NCBI GenBank assembly: GCA_035538335.1
Contig: DATLKN010000033.1
Span: 1-64,000 of the forward strand
From: AP-15 sp035538335
GTDB lineage: Bacteria; Pseudomonadota; Alphaproteobacteria; ATCC43930; CGMCC-115725
Length of the DNA: 64,000 bases
Reading direction: 5' to 3'
The notes under the pieces are model-generated. The model saw only the letters and a list, made by a program, of their open reading frames with translations. It searched no databases and was not told the origin of the DNA. The translations under genes were made by a program, and so were the position numbers. Positions 16,835 to 24,977 of this stretch are shown one piece after another; position 1 is the first letter of the stretch, and every line of letters starts with the position of its first letter.

Positions 16835-17122
16835 CAGCCGGGCTTCCTCGAGCGGCTTCCCGACCGCCCCGATCTTGTCGTCTGCGGCTGCGAAACGCAT
16901 GTCCGCGTGTCGCAGAGCGTGCTGGGCCTCGTGCGCGCGGGACGGCATGTGTTCCTCGTGCGCGACGCGGTCGGCTCGCGCGGCGCGGAGAGCAAGGAGA
17001 CCGCGCTCTGGCGCATGGAAAAGAACGGCGCGGAGGTCGTGGCGACCGAAATGGCCCTGTTCGGGCGGCTCGCGACGGCCGAAGACCCGCGCCTCAAACA
17101 GGTGCTCGCGCTCGTCAAATAA
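16835..17122 (+). pseudogene. C-terminal remnant of an isochorismatase-family hydrolase
   Basis: About 95 codons match the C-terminal half of cysteine hydrolases of the isochorismatase family: PDLVVCGCETHV, SVLGLVRAGRHVFLVRDAVG, then ALWRMEKNGAEVVATEMALF and a closing LALVK. The N-terminal half with the catalytic Asp and Lys is absent. The position normally held by the nucleophilic Cys (THVCV) is Arg (THVRV), explained by one TGC to CGC change. The frame can be extended upstream to 16715 but only through unrelated sequence. The gene is dead. Confidence 0.78.
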
Positions 17123-17133
17123 GGGAGCGCGCG

Positions 17134-17676
17134 TCAGACCGGCGCGAGCGGCGTGTGCGGCTGTGGCGGCAGCTCGACCGCGATCGCGTCGCCCGGCGAA
17201 ACCTCGCCGCCTTCGATCACGACCGCCATGATGCCGGCCTTGCGGACGAGGTTGCCATCAGCGTCGCGGTCGAGGGTCGCCTTCATCAACCCCGGTTGAA
17301 TGCCGTCGAGTTGCGCGCAGGGGTTGCGCAATCCCGTCACCGCGACGACGGCCGCCGCGCCGAGCCGCAGCCGCGCGCCGGTCGGCAATGCCAAGAGATC
17401 GAGCCCCGCTGTTGTAACGTTCTCGCCCATCTGCCCCGGCGCAAGGTCGAATCCCGAAGCGCGCAATTCGTCGAAGAGCTCGGCGTGAACGAGGTGCACC
17501 TGGCGCAGATTGGGTTGGGTCGGGTCGCGCACGACGCGCGAGCGGTGCTTCACCCGCTCGCCCTGATGCGCGTCGCCGTCGACCCCGAGCCCCGCCAAGA
17601 GCCGGATGCTCGCCGCAATGGGTTTGCGCATCGTGTGCGTCGCGCTGCGCGCGACTGCGATCACCGTGCCGGCCAT
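17134..17676 (-). CDS. MOSC domain protein
   Basis: A 180-residue protein made of one MOSC domain, as in the C-terminus of molybdenum cofactor sulfurase and in YiiM-type proteins. It shows GLGVDGDAHQGERVKHRSR, HLVHAELFDELRASG, GQMGENVTTAGLDL and TGLRNPCAQLDG, whose conserved Cys is thought to carry sulfur. ATG 17674-17676 is the first start in this frame after a long shadow stretch. Such stand-alone proteins handle Moco-linked reductions or sulfur transfer; the partner here is unknown, though a molybdenum hydroxylase lies 5 kb away. Confidence 0.84.
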   Translation of the reverse strand: MAGTVIAVARSATHTMRKPIAASIRLLAGLGVDGDAHQGERVKHRSRVVRDPTQPNLRQVHLVHAELFDELRASGFDLAPGQMGENVTTAGLDLLALPTGARLRLGAAAVVAVTGLRNPCAQLDGIQPGLMKATLDRDADGNLVRKAGIMAVVIEGGEVSPGDAIAVELPPQPHTPLAPV

Positions 17677-17696
17677 CCTATCGCCCCCACTCGCCG

Positions 17697-17915
17697 TCAA
17701 TCGAGACAATACGGGTCTTTCGCGCAGCACGCGCGAAGCGGCCCGAGCGCGCGCGAGATGATCTCGCCTTCGAGCTCGGTCACGGGATTGCCGGGCCATT
17801 GCGCAGAAAGGCGCAATCCTCGAAAAACAATGTCGCATCCATGTGGGCGACCGCGGGCGGCTCGTCGACGATTTTCCAGCCTCCACGAGTGCACCCAAAT
17901 GTCAGATTCGTACCA
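17697..17915 (-). pseudogene. Frameshifted fragment of an unidentified protein
   Basis: One frame reads NLTFGCTRGGWKIVDEPPAV and continues through MDATLFFEDCAFLRN before stopping; the neighbouring frame continues naturally with TELEGEIISRALGPLRACC and DPYCLD, then a stop. The switch near 17800 looks like a single-base frameshift in a short Cys-rich protein. I do not recognise the family. Its upstream end merges with the tail-collar gene. Confidence 0.3.
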
Positions 17916-18248
17916 CTAGTTCCGCGACGGAAACACCCCGAACAAAGATATGCACTGCAACATAGTCGTCCGGCTGTCGGCCGTAAACACGGGTTTTGCG
18001 GTAGGCAATGCAAAGGTCGTTTGACCATCACCGCCATAGGTAATGCCCAATAAAGAAAAGAGTGCCTGGTTCTGACTTATCTGCATCAATTGCCCATTGA
18101 GCGGCGCCCAGCCGTTAGGGCAAAAATTGAAGGCAAAGGTTTCTACCTCGCCGATAAACGGGTCGCTGGCTTGCGCAAGCGCCGAATCTTGCGCGCCACT
18201 TGCCACGCTCACCGCGAGTGACACCGCGATCAGTAAATGTCGCCTCAT
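17916..18248 (-). CDS. Secreted phage tail-collar domain protein
   Basis: A 110-residue protein with a signal peptide (to about ALAQ, residue 26), followed by DPFIGEVETFAFNFCPNGWA, NGQLMQISQNQALFSLLG and TYGGDGQTTFALP. It ends LFGVFPSRN. This is the Tail Collar fold (the microcystin-dependent-protein family), which in tail fibres forms the collar but occurs alone with signal peptides in many proteobacteria. It is shorter than the usual 170-180 residues: the segment after FALP with further Gly-rich loops is missing. It stands upstream of nothing phage-like, so it is probably not part of a prophage. Confidence 0.72.
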   Translation of the reverse strand: MRRHLLIAVSLAVSVASGAQDSALAQASDPFIGEVETFAFNFCPNGWAPLNGQLMQISQNQALFSLLGITYGGDGQTTFALPTAKPVFTADSRTTMLQCISLFGVFPSRN

Positions 18249-18269
18249 GTCTGTTCCCTTGCTAGCTCG

Positions 18270-18719
18270 TTACGGTGCTCGGAAACTTGCAGTAATCGGC
18301 AATACACAATTGTTTGAGAAGGTTACCATAAAAGACACGATATAATTTATTCCAACGGTGGACTCAGAAAACCCGCTGAATGTCGGACTGATAACCGTAT
18401 TTGAATACGCAGTCTCCGTAAAACGAATAATTCCAGACGTCTTTGATTTGAATCTCAGGCGTGCCTGTCCGTTTAGCAAGTAGTAAGTGGTTCCATCAAA
18501 GAGGGTTAATTCAGGGAACGAGATGACGGCAATTCCGGTCGTCTGATTTTGCTGAATGGCGCTGCTGCCTTGTGTGATGGCGCACCAGCCCGGTTGGCCG
18601 TAGGCAAGGGCTGACGCTACCTGACCGGCGATCAACGTGTCGGGGATGGATTGGGCATGCCCTTCGACCGCAAGACAAAACATGCCAGCGAATATGCCGA
18701 ACACTCTAAAGATGCGCAT
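18270..18719 (-). CDS. Secreted protein of unknown function, low GC
   Basis: A 149-residue protein with a clear signal peptide (MRIFRVFGIFAGMFCLAV.., cleavage near AQS, residue 24). The mature part is rich in Ser/Thr, beta-strand-like, and has two Cys (GQPGWCAITQG and NNCVLPITAS) that could pair. I recognise no family. Its DNA is clearly AT-richer than the neighbours, and it lies 21 bases upstream of the secreted tail-collar gene on the same strand, so the two may be a co-acquired pair. Confidence 0.6.
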   Translation of the reverse strand: MRIFRVFGIFAGMFCLAVEGHAQSIPDTLIAGQVASALAYGQPGWCAITQGSSAIQQNQTTGIAVISFPELTLFDGTTYYLLNGQARLRFKSKTSGIIRFTETAYSNTVISPTFSGFSESTVGINYIVSFMVTFSNNCVLPITASFRAP

Positions 18720-19065
18720 CTCCAGACCTTTGATCTCGCTTCAACGAGTTCACCTCGAATGGAGTTTCCACTCATACCACAAATCTCCTGGCATTTTCAA
18801 TATCAATATGCTCGGTCATCATTTTGACCTAGTGCTCAGACCCAGACGGATGGCATCTTACTGGTCGCCATTTACGGGTCTCGTCAAAGAGGGAGATCAA
18901 CCCTGCGACGCGCAACAATTCGCCGCGCTCTACCGGACGGGGCTGTCGACCTCACTGCGCTCGCGCTGCGGTCCAAAGCACCACGGGGTTATGTTATGAA
19001 GAGATGGAGGTTTCGGCTGATCCCTTTGCCGAGGGCTCCTATGTGGCTACGGGTGCCGTTCGCCG
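18720..19065. other. Non-coding stretch without recognisable gene
   Basis: This 346-base interval is AT-rich at its left end, probably the promoter of the secreted orphan on the minus strand, and returns to high GC on the right. Short open frames here show no family resemblance. Confidence 0.5.
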
Positions 19066-19206
19066 GGGGTGCCGCTCGTCTACCGGCTGCACATCCTTAT
19101 CGGCTTCACGATTTTCCTGATCTCGCCCTTCACCCGCATGATCCATATCTGGAGCGCGGCCGGCGCGCTCGCCTATCTGATCCGCCCGTACCAGATCGTA
19201 CGCTCG
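19066..19206 (+). pseudogene. narI: C-terminal remnant of nitrate reductase gamma subunit (NarI)
   Basis: A 47-codon stretch reads VPLVYRLHILIGFTIFLISP, then FTRMIHIWS and LIRPYQIVRS. This is the last transmembrane helix and C-terminal motif of NarI, the cytochrome b subunit of respiratory nitrate reductase, including both heme-ligand His of that helix (LHxxxG and IHIWS). The four upstream helices and any narGHJ genes are absent. What follows, to about 19458, remains open but is not NarI-like. This is a relic of a lost nar locus or an incomplete transfer. Confidence 0.75.
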
Positions 19207-19470
19207 CCGCACTCGCCGCGCGTCCGCAAGGTGAGCCCGCTGTGGCATGGCTGCATGTCCGCTTGTCGCGACGATCTTACGACCGAAGGGGCTGCCCATG
19301 TCAGCGTCGCGGTGCCGCCGGGGCGGCGCGTCTCTTTGACCCCGACTGACGAGGGAGGCCGGCTCTTCGCGCGCTTTTCGCGCCGATCTCCGAGATCCCC
19401 ATCCTCGACTCCGATCCTCAGGACGGGGAATAAGGGCAGACCATGCGCGGTCAGATGAGGAGCTACCAAA

Positions 19471-20415
19471 ATGCGCTACGGATTTTATCTCCCTACTCGC
19501 GGCGCGACCGCCACGCGCGGCGGCATTCTCGCCCTCGCGCGCGAAGGCGAGCGGCTGGGCTTACACTCGGCAATGGTCGCGGACCACGTCGTCTTCCCGG
19601 TCGAGAGCCGGTCCATCTACCCGTACACGGTAGACGGCAAGCACCCGAGCGTTGGCGATGCGCTGGAGACGTTCTCGATCCTCGGATTGGTGGCCGGCGC
19701 GACGGAGCAGGTGCGGCTCGTCACCTCCGTGCTGGTGCTGCCCTACCGCAATCCGGTGCTCACCGCGAAGATGGCGGCCAGCCTCGATGTCTTGTCGGGC
19801 GGCCGGCTTACGTTAGGGGTCGGCGCCGGCTGGCTCCGGGAAGAATTCGAAGCGCTGAACAGCCCTGCCTTCGAAGCGCGCGGCGCGGTCACCGACGAAT
19901 GGATCGCGATCTTCAAGCAGCTCTGGTCGCAGTCGCCCGCCACTTTCAATGGCGGTTTCTACCGCTACTGCGATATCCGCTGCGAACCCTTGCCCTTGCA
20001 GAAACCGCACCCGCCGATCTGGGTCGGCGGCCATTCCCACGCCGCGCTGCGGCGCACGGCCCGGCATGGCGACGGCTGGCACCCGGTCGGCGGCATCGCC
20101 GCCGCTCCGTTGCCGCCGCAGGAGATGCGCGCCCATCTCGATACGCTGAAGCGGCTGACCGAGGCGGAGGGGCGCGATTTTTCGGCGCTGACGATCTCCT
20201 ACAAGGCGCCGCTCTATGACACCAGCATCCCATTGCCGGACGGTTCCCGCCGGCCCTTTTCCGGCGAGCCGGAAGAGATCGCCGGCGACATTCGAACTTT
20301 CGCGGCGATCGGCGTGCACGAGTTGATCTTCGATTGCCGCGGCCAGTCCATTACGGAGAGCATCGAGCGCCTGCAATGGTTCGCCGGGAAGGTCATCCCG
20401 CTGGCGACAGGCTGA
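19471..20415 (+). CDS. LLM-class F420/FMN-dependent oxidoreductase
   Basis: A 314-residue luciferase-like protein. It opens MRYGFYLPTRG and has HSAMVADHVVFP, VLVLPYRNPVLTAKMAASLD, SGGRLTLGVGAGWLREEFEA and KPHPPIWVGGHSHAALRR. This pattern is typical of the TIGR03619-like F420-dependent branch, distinct from the luciferase-like gene at 8.7 kb. The substrate is unknown. AGGAG stands upstream of the ATG. The next gene, after 212 bases, is an amidohydrolase on the same strand, a frequent pairing in catabolic clusters. Confidence 0.85.
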   Translation: MRYGFYLPTRGATATRGGILALAREGERLGLHSAMVADHVVFPVESRSIYPYTVDGKHPSVGDALETFSILGLVAGATEQVRLVTSVLVLPYRNPVLTAKMAASLDVLSGGRLTLGVGAGWLREEFEALNSPAFEARGAVTDEWIAIFKQLWSQSPATFNGGFYRYCDIRCEPLPLQKPHPPIWVGGHSHAALRRTARHGDGWHPVGGIAAAPLPPQEMRAHLDTLKRLTEAEGRDFSALTISYKAPLYDTSIPLPDGSRRPFSGEPEEIAGDIRTFAAIGVHELIFDCRGQSITESIERLQWFAGKVIPLATG

Positions 20416-20627
20416 CGCCGATAACAGCCGGACCGCGTCCCTTCGACAGCGCCTAGTGGGTCCTTCGGGGGTTAGGCTTGGATCATCTTGTTGCGGAGAT
20501 CGGCAGACAACCGGTTCGCGACGGCAGCGCTTTTGAGGGCAGCCGGGCAGGGGATCGCCAACCGCGCTCGGCTTGACAGCGATGGGCCGGTTGCCAAAGG
20601 TGCTGGCCGCGATCAAGTGAGTAAGGG

Positions 20628-21773
20628 ATGCCGATGCTGCCCCTCGTTCTCTCGTCCGACTCGCACGTGTTCGAGCCGCCCGATCTGTGGCAGACCCGTA
20701 TCGATGCGGCATTCCGGGATCGGGCGCCGCGGATAGAGCGGATCGACGGCGGCGACTACATCGTCGTCGAGGCGGATCAGATCCTCTCCGGGATCGGCCT
20801 CATCTCGAACGCCGGCGCGCGGTTCGAGGCCCCCGAGACGATCTCCGCCGAGGGGCGCTTCGAAGACGTGCACCGCGGCGGCTACGACCCCAGGCAGCAC
20901 CTCGGGGACATGGCGCTCGACGGGGTGGCCGGCGAAGTCCTCTATCCCTCGCAAGGGCTCTTTTACTTCAAGGTGGCGGACACGGCGCTGATGTCCGCCA
21001 TCTTCCGCGCCTACAACGACTGGCTCGCCGAGTTCTGCCGCACCGATCCCGCCCGGTTGAAGGGCGTCGCGATGATCAACCTCGACGACGTAGAGGACGG
21101 CATCAGGGAGCTGGAGCGCGCCGCCCGCCTCGGCCTCTGCGGCGCGATGATCACCGAATACCCGTTCGAAGACCGGCGCTACGACCAGGCCGAGTACGAG
21201 CCGTTCTGGGCCGCCGCCGCGGCGCTCCAACTGCCGCTGAGCCTCCACACGGCGACGCGCCGGCAGGGCAAGATCCGCGGCGCCGGCTACAAGACATTGC
21301 GTGACGCCAGCAGCCGCGCGACGAAGGCGTTCTATCCGGCATTGTCGCTGTGCGACATGATCTTCTCGGGCGTCTTCGAGCGTCACCCGCGCCTGACGCT
21401 CGCCATCGTCGAGTTCGAGCTGGCCTGGGCGCCGCACCTGCTCTCCAGCATGGACTACACCTACCGCGAGCGCCACGGCGAGGCGATCTACCGGTTCAAG
21501 GACGACATGAGGCCGAGCGACTTCTTTCGCCGCAACGTCGTCTTGAGCTTCCAGGAGGACGCAATCGGCATCCGCCTGCGCGACGCCATCGGCGTCGACA
21601 ACATGATGTGGGGCTCGGACTATCCGCACAGCGAGTCGACGTTTCCCCAATCGCGCAAGATCCTCTCGGAGATCCTGGCCGGCGTGCCGGACGACGAACA
21701 GGCCAAGATCGCCGGCGGCAACACCGCCCGCGTGTACAAGTTCGACGCGGCGCGGCTGACCGTCCCGGCTTGA
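20628..21773 (+). CDS. Amidohydrolase-2 family (ACMSD-like) metal-dependent hydrolase
   Basis: A 381-residue TIM-barrel protein. The N-terminal metal motif reads SSDSHVFEPPDLW (Asp-x-His in place of His-x-His), as in many members annotated as amidohydrolase or decarboxylase. Further motifs are PLSLHTATRRQG (metal His), FSGVFERHPRLTLAIVE and MMWGSDYPHSES with the catalytic Asp. Relatives decarboxylate or hydrolyse aromatic-ring cleavage products. There are two early Met codons (20628 and 20634). It follows an LLM oxidoreductase, suggesting a shared pathway. Confidence 0.84.
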   Translation: MPMLPLVLSSDSHVFEPPDLWQTRIDAAFRDRAPRIERIDGGDYIVVEADQILSGIGLISNAGARFEAPETISAEGRFEDVHRGGYDPRQHLGDMALDGVAGEVLYPSQGLFYFKVADTALMSAIFRAYNDWLAEFCRTDPARLKGVAMINLDDVEDGIRELERAARLGLCGAMITEYPFEDRRYDQAEYEPFWAAAAALQLPLSLHTATRRQGKIRGAGYKTLRDASSRATKAFYPALSLCDMIFSGVFERHPRLTLAIVEFELAWAPHLLSSMDYTYRERHGEAIYRFKDDMRPSDFFRRNVVLSFQEDAIGIRLRDAIGVDNMMWGSDYPHSESTFPQSRKILSEILAGVPDDEQAKIAGGNTARVYKFDAARLTVPA

Positions 21774-21839
21774 AGAGCTGTTGACGCCGTCCAACCTGTC
21801 TTTCACCGTTCGTTTGTTTAGCTTTGGACCACACTCGCC

Positions 21840-23006
21840 ATGAGCACCTCGGACGCCGCGTGGCGACAATTGATCTCCGCATTGCACGCGTCCGGCCGCA
21901 AGGCCGCGCTCGCGATCACCGGGGGCGGCAGCGGCGCGGTCGGTGAGCTGCTGCGCGTTCCGGGCGGTTCCCGGCTCTTGATCGACGCGCAAATTCCCTA
22001 CGACGCGGCGGCGCTCGCGGCGTTTCTCGGCTTTGCGCCGGCACAGGCGTGCGGCGCCGACACCGCTATCGCGATGGCGCAGAGCGCACGGGCGCGCGCT
22101 GCCAGGCTGGTGCCGGCAGGCACCGATCCGGTGGGGCTCGGCGCAACGGCGGCACTGGCGAGCGATCGCCCGCGCAAGGGTGAGCATCGCTTTCACATCG
22201 CCTTCGCCGACGCCGCCCAAATCGCGCACTGCACTTGCGTCTTGATGAAGGGCCGGCGCGACCGTGCCGCCGAAGAAGACCTCGTTTCGCGCGCGATTCT
22301 GCTGTGGCTGGCCCGCGCCTGCGGGATTGGCGCGCCGTTGCCCTCGAGCCTCGTCGATGCCGACGAACATTATGCGGAGACGCTCGTCGCGGACGTTGAC
22401 ACGGTCGACCGGCTCCTGGCGGGCGAGTTCGATCGCGTCACCGTCCAGCCCGACGGCCAAGTGATGCTGTTGGCGCCGCGGCCCTCTGTGCTGTTCCCGG
22501 GTTCTTTCAACCCGATGCACGAGGGACACGTATTGCTGGCGCGGGTCGCCGAAGAGCTGCGGCAGCAGCCCTTGGCGTTCGAAATCTCCGTCACCAACGT
22601 CGACAAGCCGGTGCTCTCGGCCGAGACGGTGAGAGGCCGGCTCGCGCAATTCGCCTGGAAGTCGCCGGTCGAACTGACGCGGGCGCCGACCTTCGTCGAA
22701 AAGTCGCGCCTCTTTCCAGGGACGACGTTCGTCGTCGGCGCCGATACGGCAGAGCGGCTGTTCGGGCCGCAATATTATGGCGATGACGAGGGGCGAATGC
22801 ACAGGGCGCTCGAGGAAATCGCCAATTCCGGCGGCAGCTTTCTGGTGGCGGTGCGCCTCGACGCCGCCGGGCGCTTACGCGCGCTGACCGACATCCCCGT
22901 GCCGCGGCGCTATGCCGACCTCTTCACCGAAATCCCCGAGCACCGTTTCCGCCTCGACATCTCCTCCTCCGAGATCCGCGCACGGGGACGCGCGGTGGGT
23001 AACTGA
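21840..23006 (+). CDS. CinA-like domain fused to a NadD-type nucleotidyltransferase
   Basis: A 388-residue two-domain protein. Residues 1 to about 165 follow the CinA C-terminal (PncC, NMN amidase) fold: ALAITGGGSGAVGELLRVPG, then YDAAALAAFLG and AQSARARAARLV, ending with VSRAILLWLARA. From residue 219, FPGSFNPMHEGH supplies the HxGH box (H227 and H230) of cytidylyltransferase-like enzymes. DISSSEIRARG near the C-terminus is the ISSTxIR motif of nicotinate- and nicotinamide-nucleotide adenylyltransferases. The combination suggests linked salvage of NMN-like compounds. No obvious SD is seen; the ATG starts a clean frame after a 66-base gap. Confidence 0.78.
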   Translation: MSTSDAAWRQLISALHASGRKAALAITGGGSGAVGELLRVPGGSRLLIDAQIPYDAAALAAFLGFAPAQACGADTAIAMAQSARARAARLVPAGTDPVGLGATAALASDRPRKGEHRFHIAFADAAQIAHCTCVLMKGRRDRAAEEDLVSRAILLWLARACGIGAPLPSSLVDADEHYAETLVADVDTVDRLLAGEFDRVTVQPDGQVMLLAPRPSVLFPGSFNPMHEGHVLLARVAEELRQQPLAFEISVTNVDKPVLSAETVRGRLAQFAWKSPVELTRAPTFVEKSRLFPGTTFVVGADTAERLFGPQYYGDDEGRMHRALEEIANSGGSFLVAVRLDAAGRLRALTDIPVPRRYADLFTEIPEHRFRLDISSSEIRARGRAVGN

Positions 23007-23025
23007 TAGCGCTCCGAAACTGCCG

Positions 23026-23670
23026 CTAAGAGCACGTGGCGCAGCCGCATTCCTCGCCGCGCCATGCCTTTTGACCTTCGCGCACACAAATGGCGGAGAT
23101 CAGAAGCGCGATCGCCGGATCCAGCCACCAGAGGTCGAACATAGTGTTGGCGGCTAGGCCGACCAACACCGCGCCGGCGAGGAGAGCGCACAACACATTC
23201 TGTGTTCCTTCGCCGTAGGTGGCGCGTGATCCGAGCTTTGCAGCGATGCGCTGCTTGGCGCGCCCAAGCCACGGGCAGATCACAAGCGTGCCGGACGTGA
23301 GACCGATGCCGAGCCATGAGGTTTCCGCGGCCGCGCCGTCGATCAGGGTTTCGATCGCTTCAGCCGCCACGTAGGGGGCGAGCAAGTAGAAGCTAATCGC
23401 GACCCATTTTTGCGCATGGCGCTCGGCGGTGGCCGAGATGGTCCGGCTCCCGGTGAACCGCCAGATCACGATCACGCTGGCGAGGCCCTCGATCGCGCTA
23501 TCCAATCCGAAGGCGACAAGCGCGATCGATCCGGCCACAACGCCCGCGACCACGCCGATCGTTCCTTCGATGCAAAGCCAAGCGAGCGAGAGCGACGACA
23601 GAATTTTCGCCAGGCGTGCGAGGCGCAGCCACGAGGGGCTGCCAGGCGTGACATCGACCTCGGCGACCAT
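23026..23670 (-). CDS. CDF-like cation transporter membrane protein with Cys-rich tail
   Basis: A 214-residue protein with five or six membrane segments. SLAWLCIEGTIGVVAGVVAG and GSIALVAFGLDSAIEGLAS match helices 1-2 of the cation diffusion facilitator fold, including the Asp of the transport site in helix 2. A second conserved site, WWLDPAIALLISA, is in helix 5. There is no cytoplasmic beta-alpha-beta domain; instead the protein ends GEECGCATCS, a possible metal-binding tail. This is a known shortened CDF-related family. The metal is unknown. Confidence 0.75.
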   Translation of the reverse strand: MVAEVDVTPGSPSWLRLARLAKILSSLSLAWLCIEGTIGVVAGVVAGSIALVAFGLDSAIEGLASVIVIWRFTGSRTISATAERHAQKWVAISFYLLAPYVAAEAIETLIDGAAAETSWLGIGLTSGTLVICPWLGRAKQRIAAKLGSRATYGEGTQNVLCALLAGAVLVGLAANTMFDLWWLDPAIALLISAICVREGQKAWRGEECGCATCS

Positions 23671-23858
23671 AGATCACGAATTCGCTTCGGGGAGCCCGTC
23701 TGTCAAGCTGTGAGATCGCTCTGCGTGATAATCCGGTTTATCGAGCGCACTCATCGCTTTTGACGGCTCTGCGGCGAGAGCGGGCCTTGTGGATAGAGGA
23801 GCCGGCGTCACCCGCCCCGTTCACAAAGGCCGCGCACTGCCGGTCCTAGCTCAAGATG

Positions 23859-24827
23859 TCAGTTCGGCACCCAGGCTGCGGCCCGGATCTCGCCGAATTC
23901 GCGGGCGATCTTGCGCCAGGAGGCGCCGGCATCCTCGGTGACGTAGACTTCGCCGAACAGGCTGAACGCCACGATGCGGTCGGGGTCGGCGGGGTGCGTG
24001 GCGAGGCCCCACATGGTGGCGTTGGGCTCTTTCGAGAGCGGCAGGATTTCCCAACTCTCCCCGAAATCCGAGGTGCGCAGCACGTTCCCCTTTTCTCCCG
24101 TCGTCGTCTCGCCGCAGCCGGCGTAGAGGACGGCGGGGTCATCGGGTTTGACCGCCATGCCGCGGGCATAGGGCAGCGGCCATTTCTGCCTGATGCCCAA
24201 GGGCCGCCAGGTGTCGCCCAGATCGCTGCTGGTAAAGACCTCGCGCGCCGTGCTGGCATAGAGGCGCTTGGGGCTCGTCGCCGCGAGCGCCACGGCGTGA
24301 ATGTCGGGGTCATACAAACCCGTCTCCAGGCGCGTCCAACTGTCGCCGCCGTCGCGGCTGCGGAAGACGCCGTCGATTTCGACCCCGGCCCAGACGATGC
24401 GATGATCGTCGGGGTCGACGACGAGGCCGGTGACGAAGGGCGTGCCGATCGGGCACTCGCGGGCGATGTCGATGGCCAATTTCTCCCACTGCCGCCCGCC
24501 GTCGCGCGAGCGCCAGACCCCGGCCGGGCGCGTGCCGGCAAACAGGGTGTCGGGATCGACCGGGTCGATGGCGAGCGACCAGATCGTCGGCAGGGCGCCA
24601 TCGGCGCCGAGGTGCTGCCACCGCGCGCCGCCGTCGCGGCTCGCGAACAGGCCGGTATCGCCGCCGGCGAGAACCGTGCGCGCCTCTGTGGGATGGGCGG
24701 CCAGCGCCTGGATGCGGCTGTTGAGCGGGAACGGGGCGCGGTGGCGCGTCCACGACGCTCCGCCATCCGGGCTGTGCCAGACGCCCCAGCCCGCCGTCCC
24801 GAGACAGATGCTGTAGTCCGCTGCCAT
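23859..24827 (-). CDS. BNR/sialidase-like beta-propeller protein (copy B)
   Basis: A 322-residue propeller with at least six Asp-box blades: WHSPDGGASW, FASRDGGARW, WRSRDGGRQW, FRSRDGGDSW, FTSSDLGDTW and VTEDAGASW. No signal peptide and no catalytic residues of sialidases are evident. GGGAGG precedes ATG 24825-24827. It shares its design and its repeated AIDPVDPDTLFAG-like strands with copy A at 13.7 kb, but the two are clearly diverged. The neighbour RidA gene is divergent. Function unknown. Confidence 0.74.
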   Translation of the reverse strand: MAADYSICLGTAGWGVWHSPDGGASWTRHRAPFPLNSRIQALAAHPTEARTVLAGGDTGLFASRDGGARWQHLGADGALPTIWSLAIDPVDPDTLFAGTRPAGVWRSRDGGRQWEKLAIDIARECPIGTPFVTGLVVDPDDHRIVWAGVEIDGVFRSRDGGDSWTRLETGLYDPDIHAVALAATSPKRLYASTAREVFTSSDLGDTWRPLGIRQKWPLPYARGMAVKPDDPAVLYAGCGETTTGEKGNVLRTSDFGESWEILPLSKEPNATMWGLATHPADPDRIVAFSLFGEVYVTEDAGASWRKIAREFGEIRAAAWVPN

Positions 24828-24977
24828 AGGCTCCCTCCCTGCGTCCCGGTCCCCGCGTCACCCGGCAACCGGGAAACCTCGTACTTTGCCCGGCCCTCCC
24901 GCAACAAATGGATCTGGTGCGAGGCCCTGCGCAGCGGCATCCTCGGCGCCGATGAACATCGGTGAGGAGAGAGAGCC

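Noticed and set aside
17916..18719. A prophage remnant
   Set aside because: A tail-collar fold alone, with a signal peptide and no capsid, portal or integrase genes nearby, is a common stand-alone secreted protein.
18996..19349. A 117-codon plus-strand gene
   Set aside because: It is an out-of-frame reading of the NarI remnant; the neighbouring frame gives the recognisable NarI end.
20613..22802. A 729-codon minus-strand frame over the amidohydrolase and CinA-fusion genes
   Set aside because: It spans two convincing plus-strand genes plus their spacer and has shadow-like composition.
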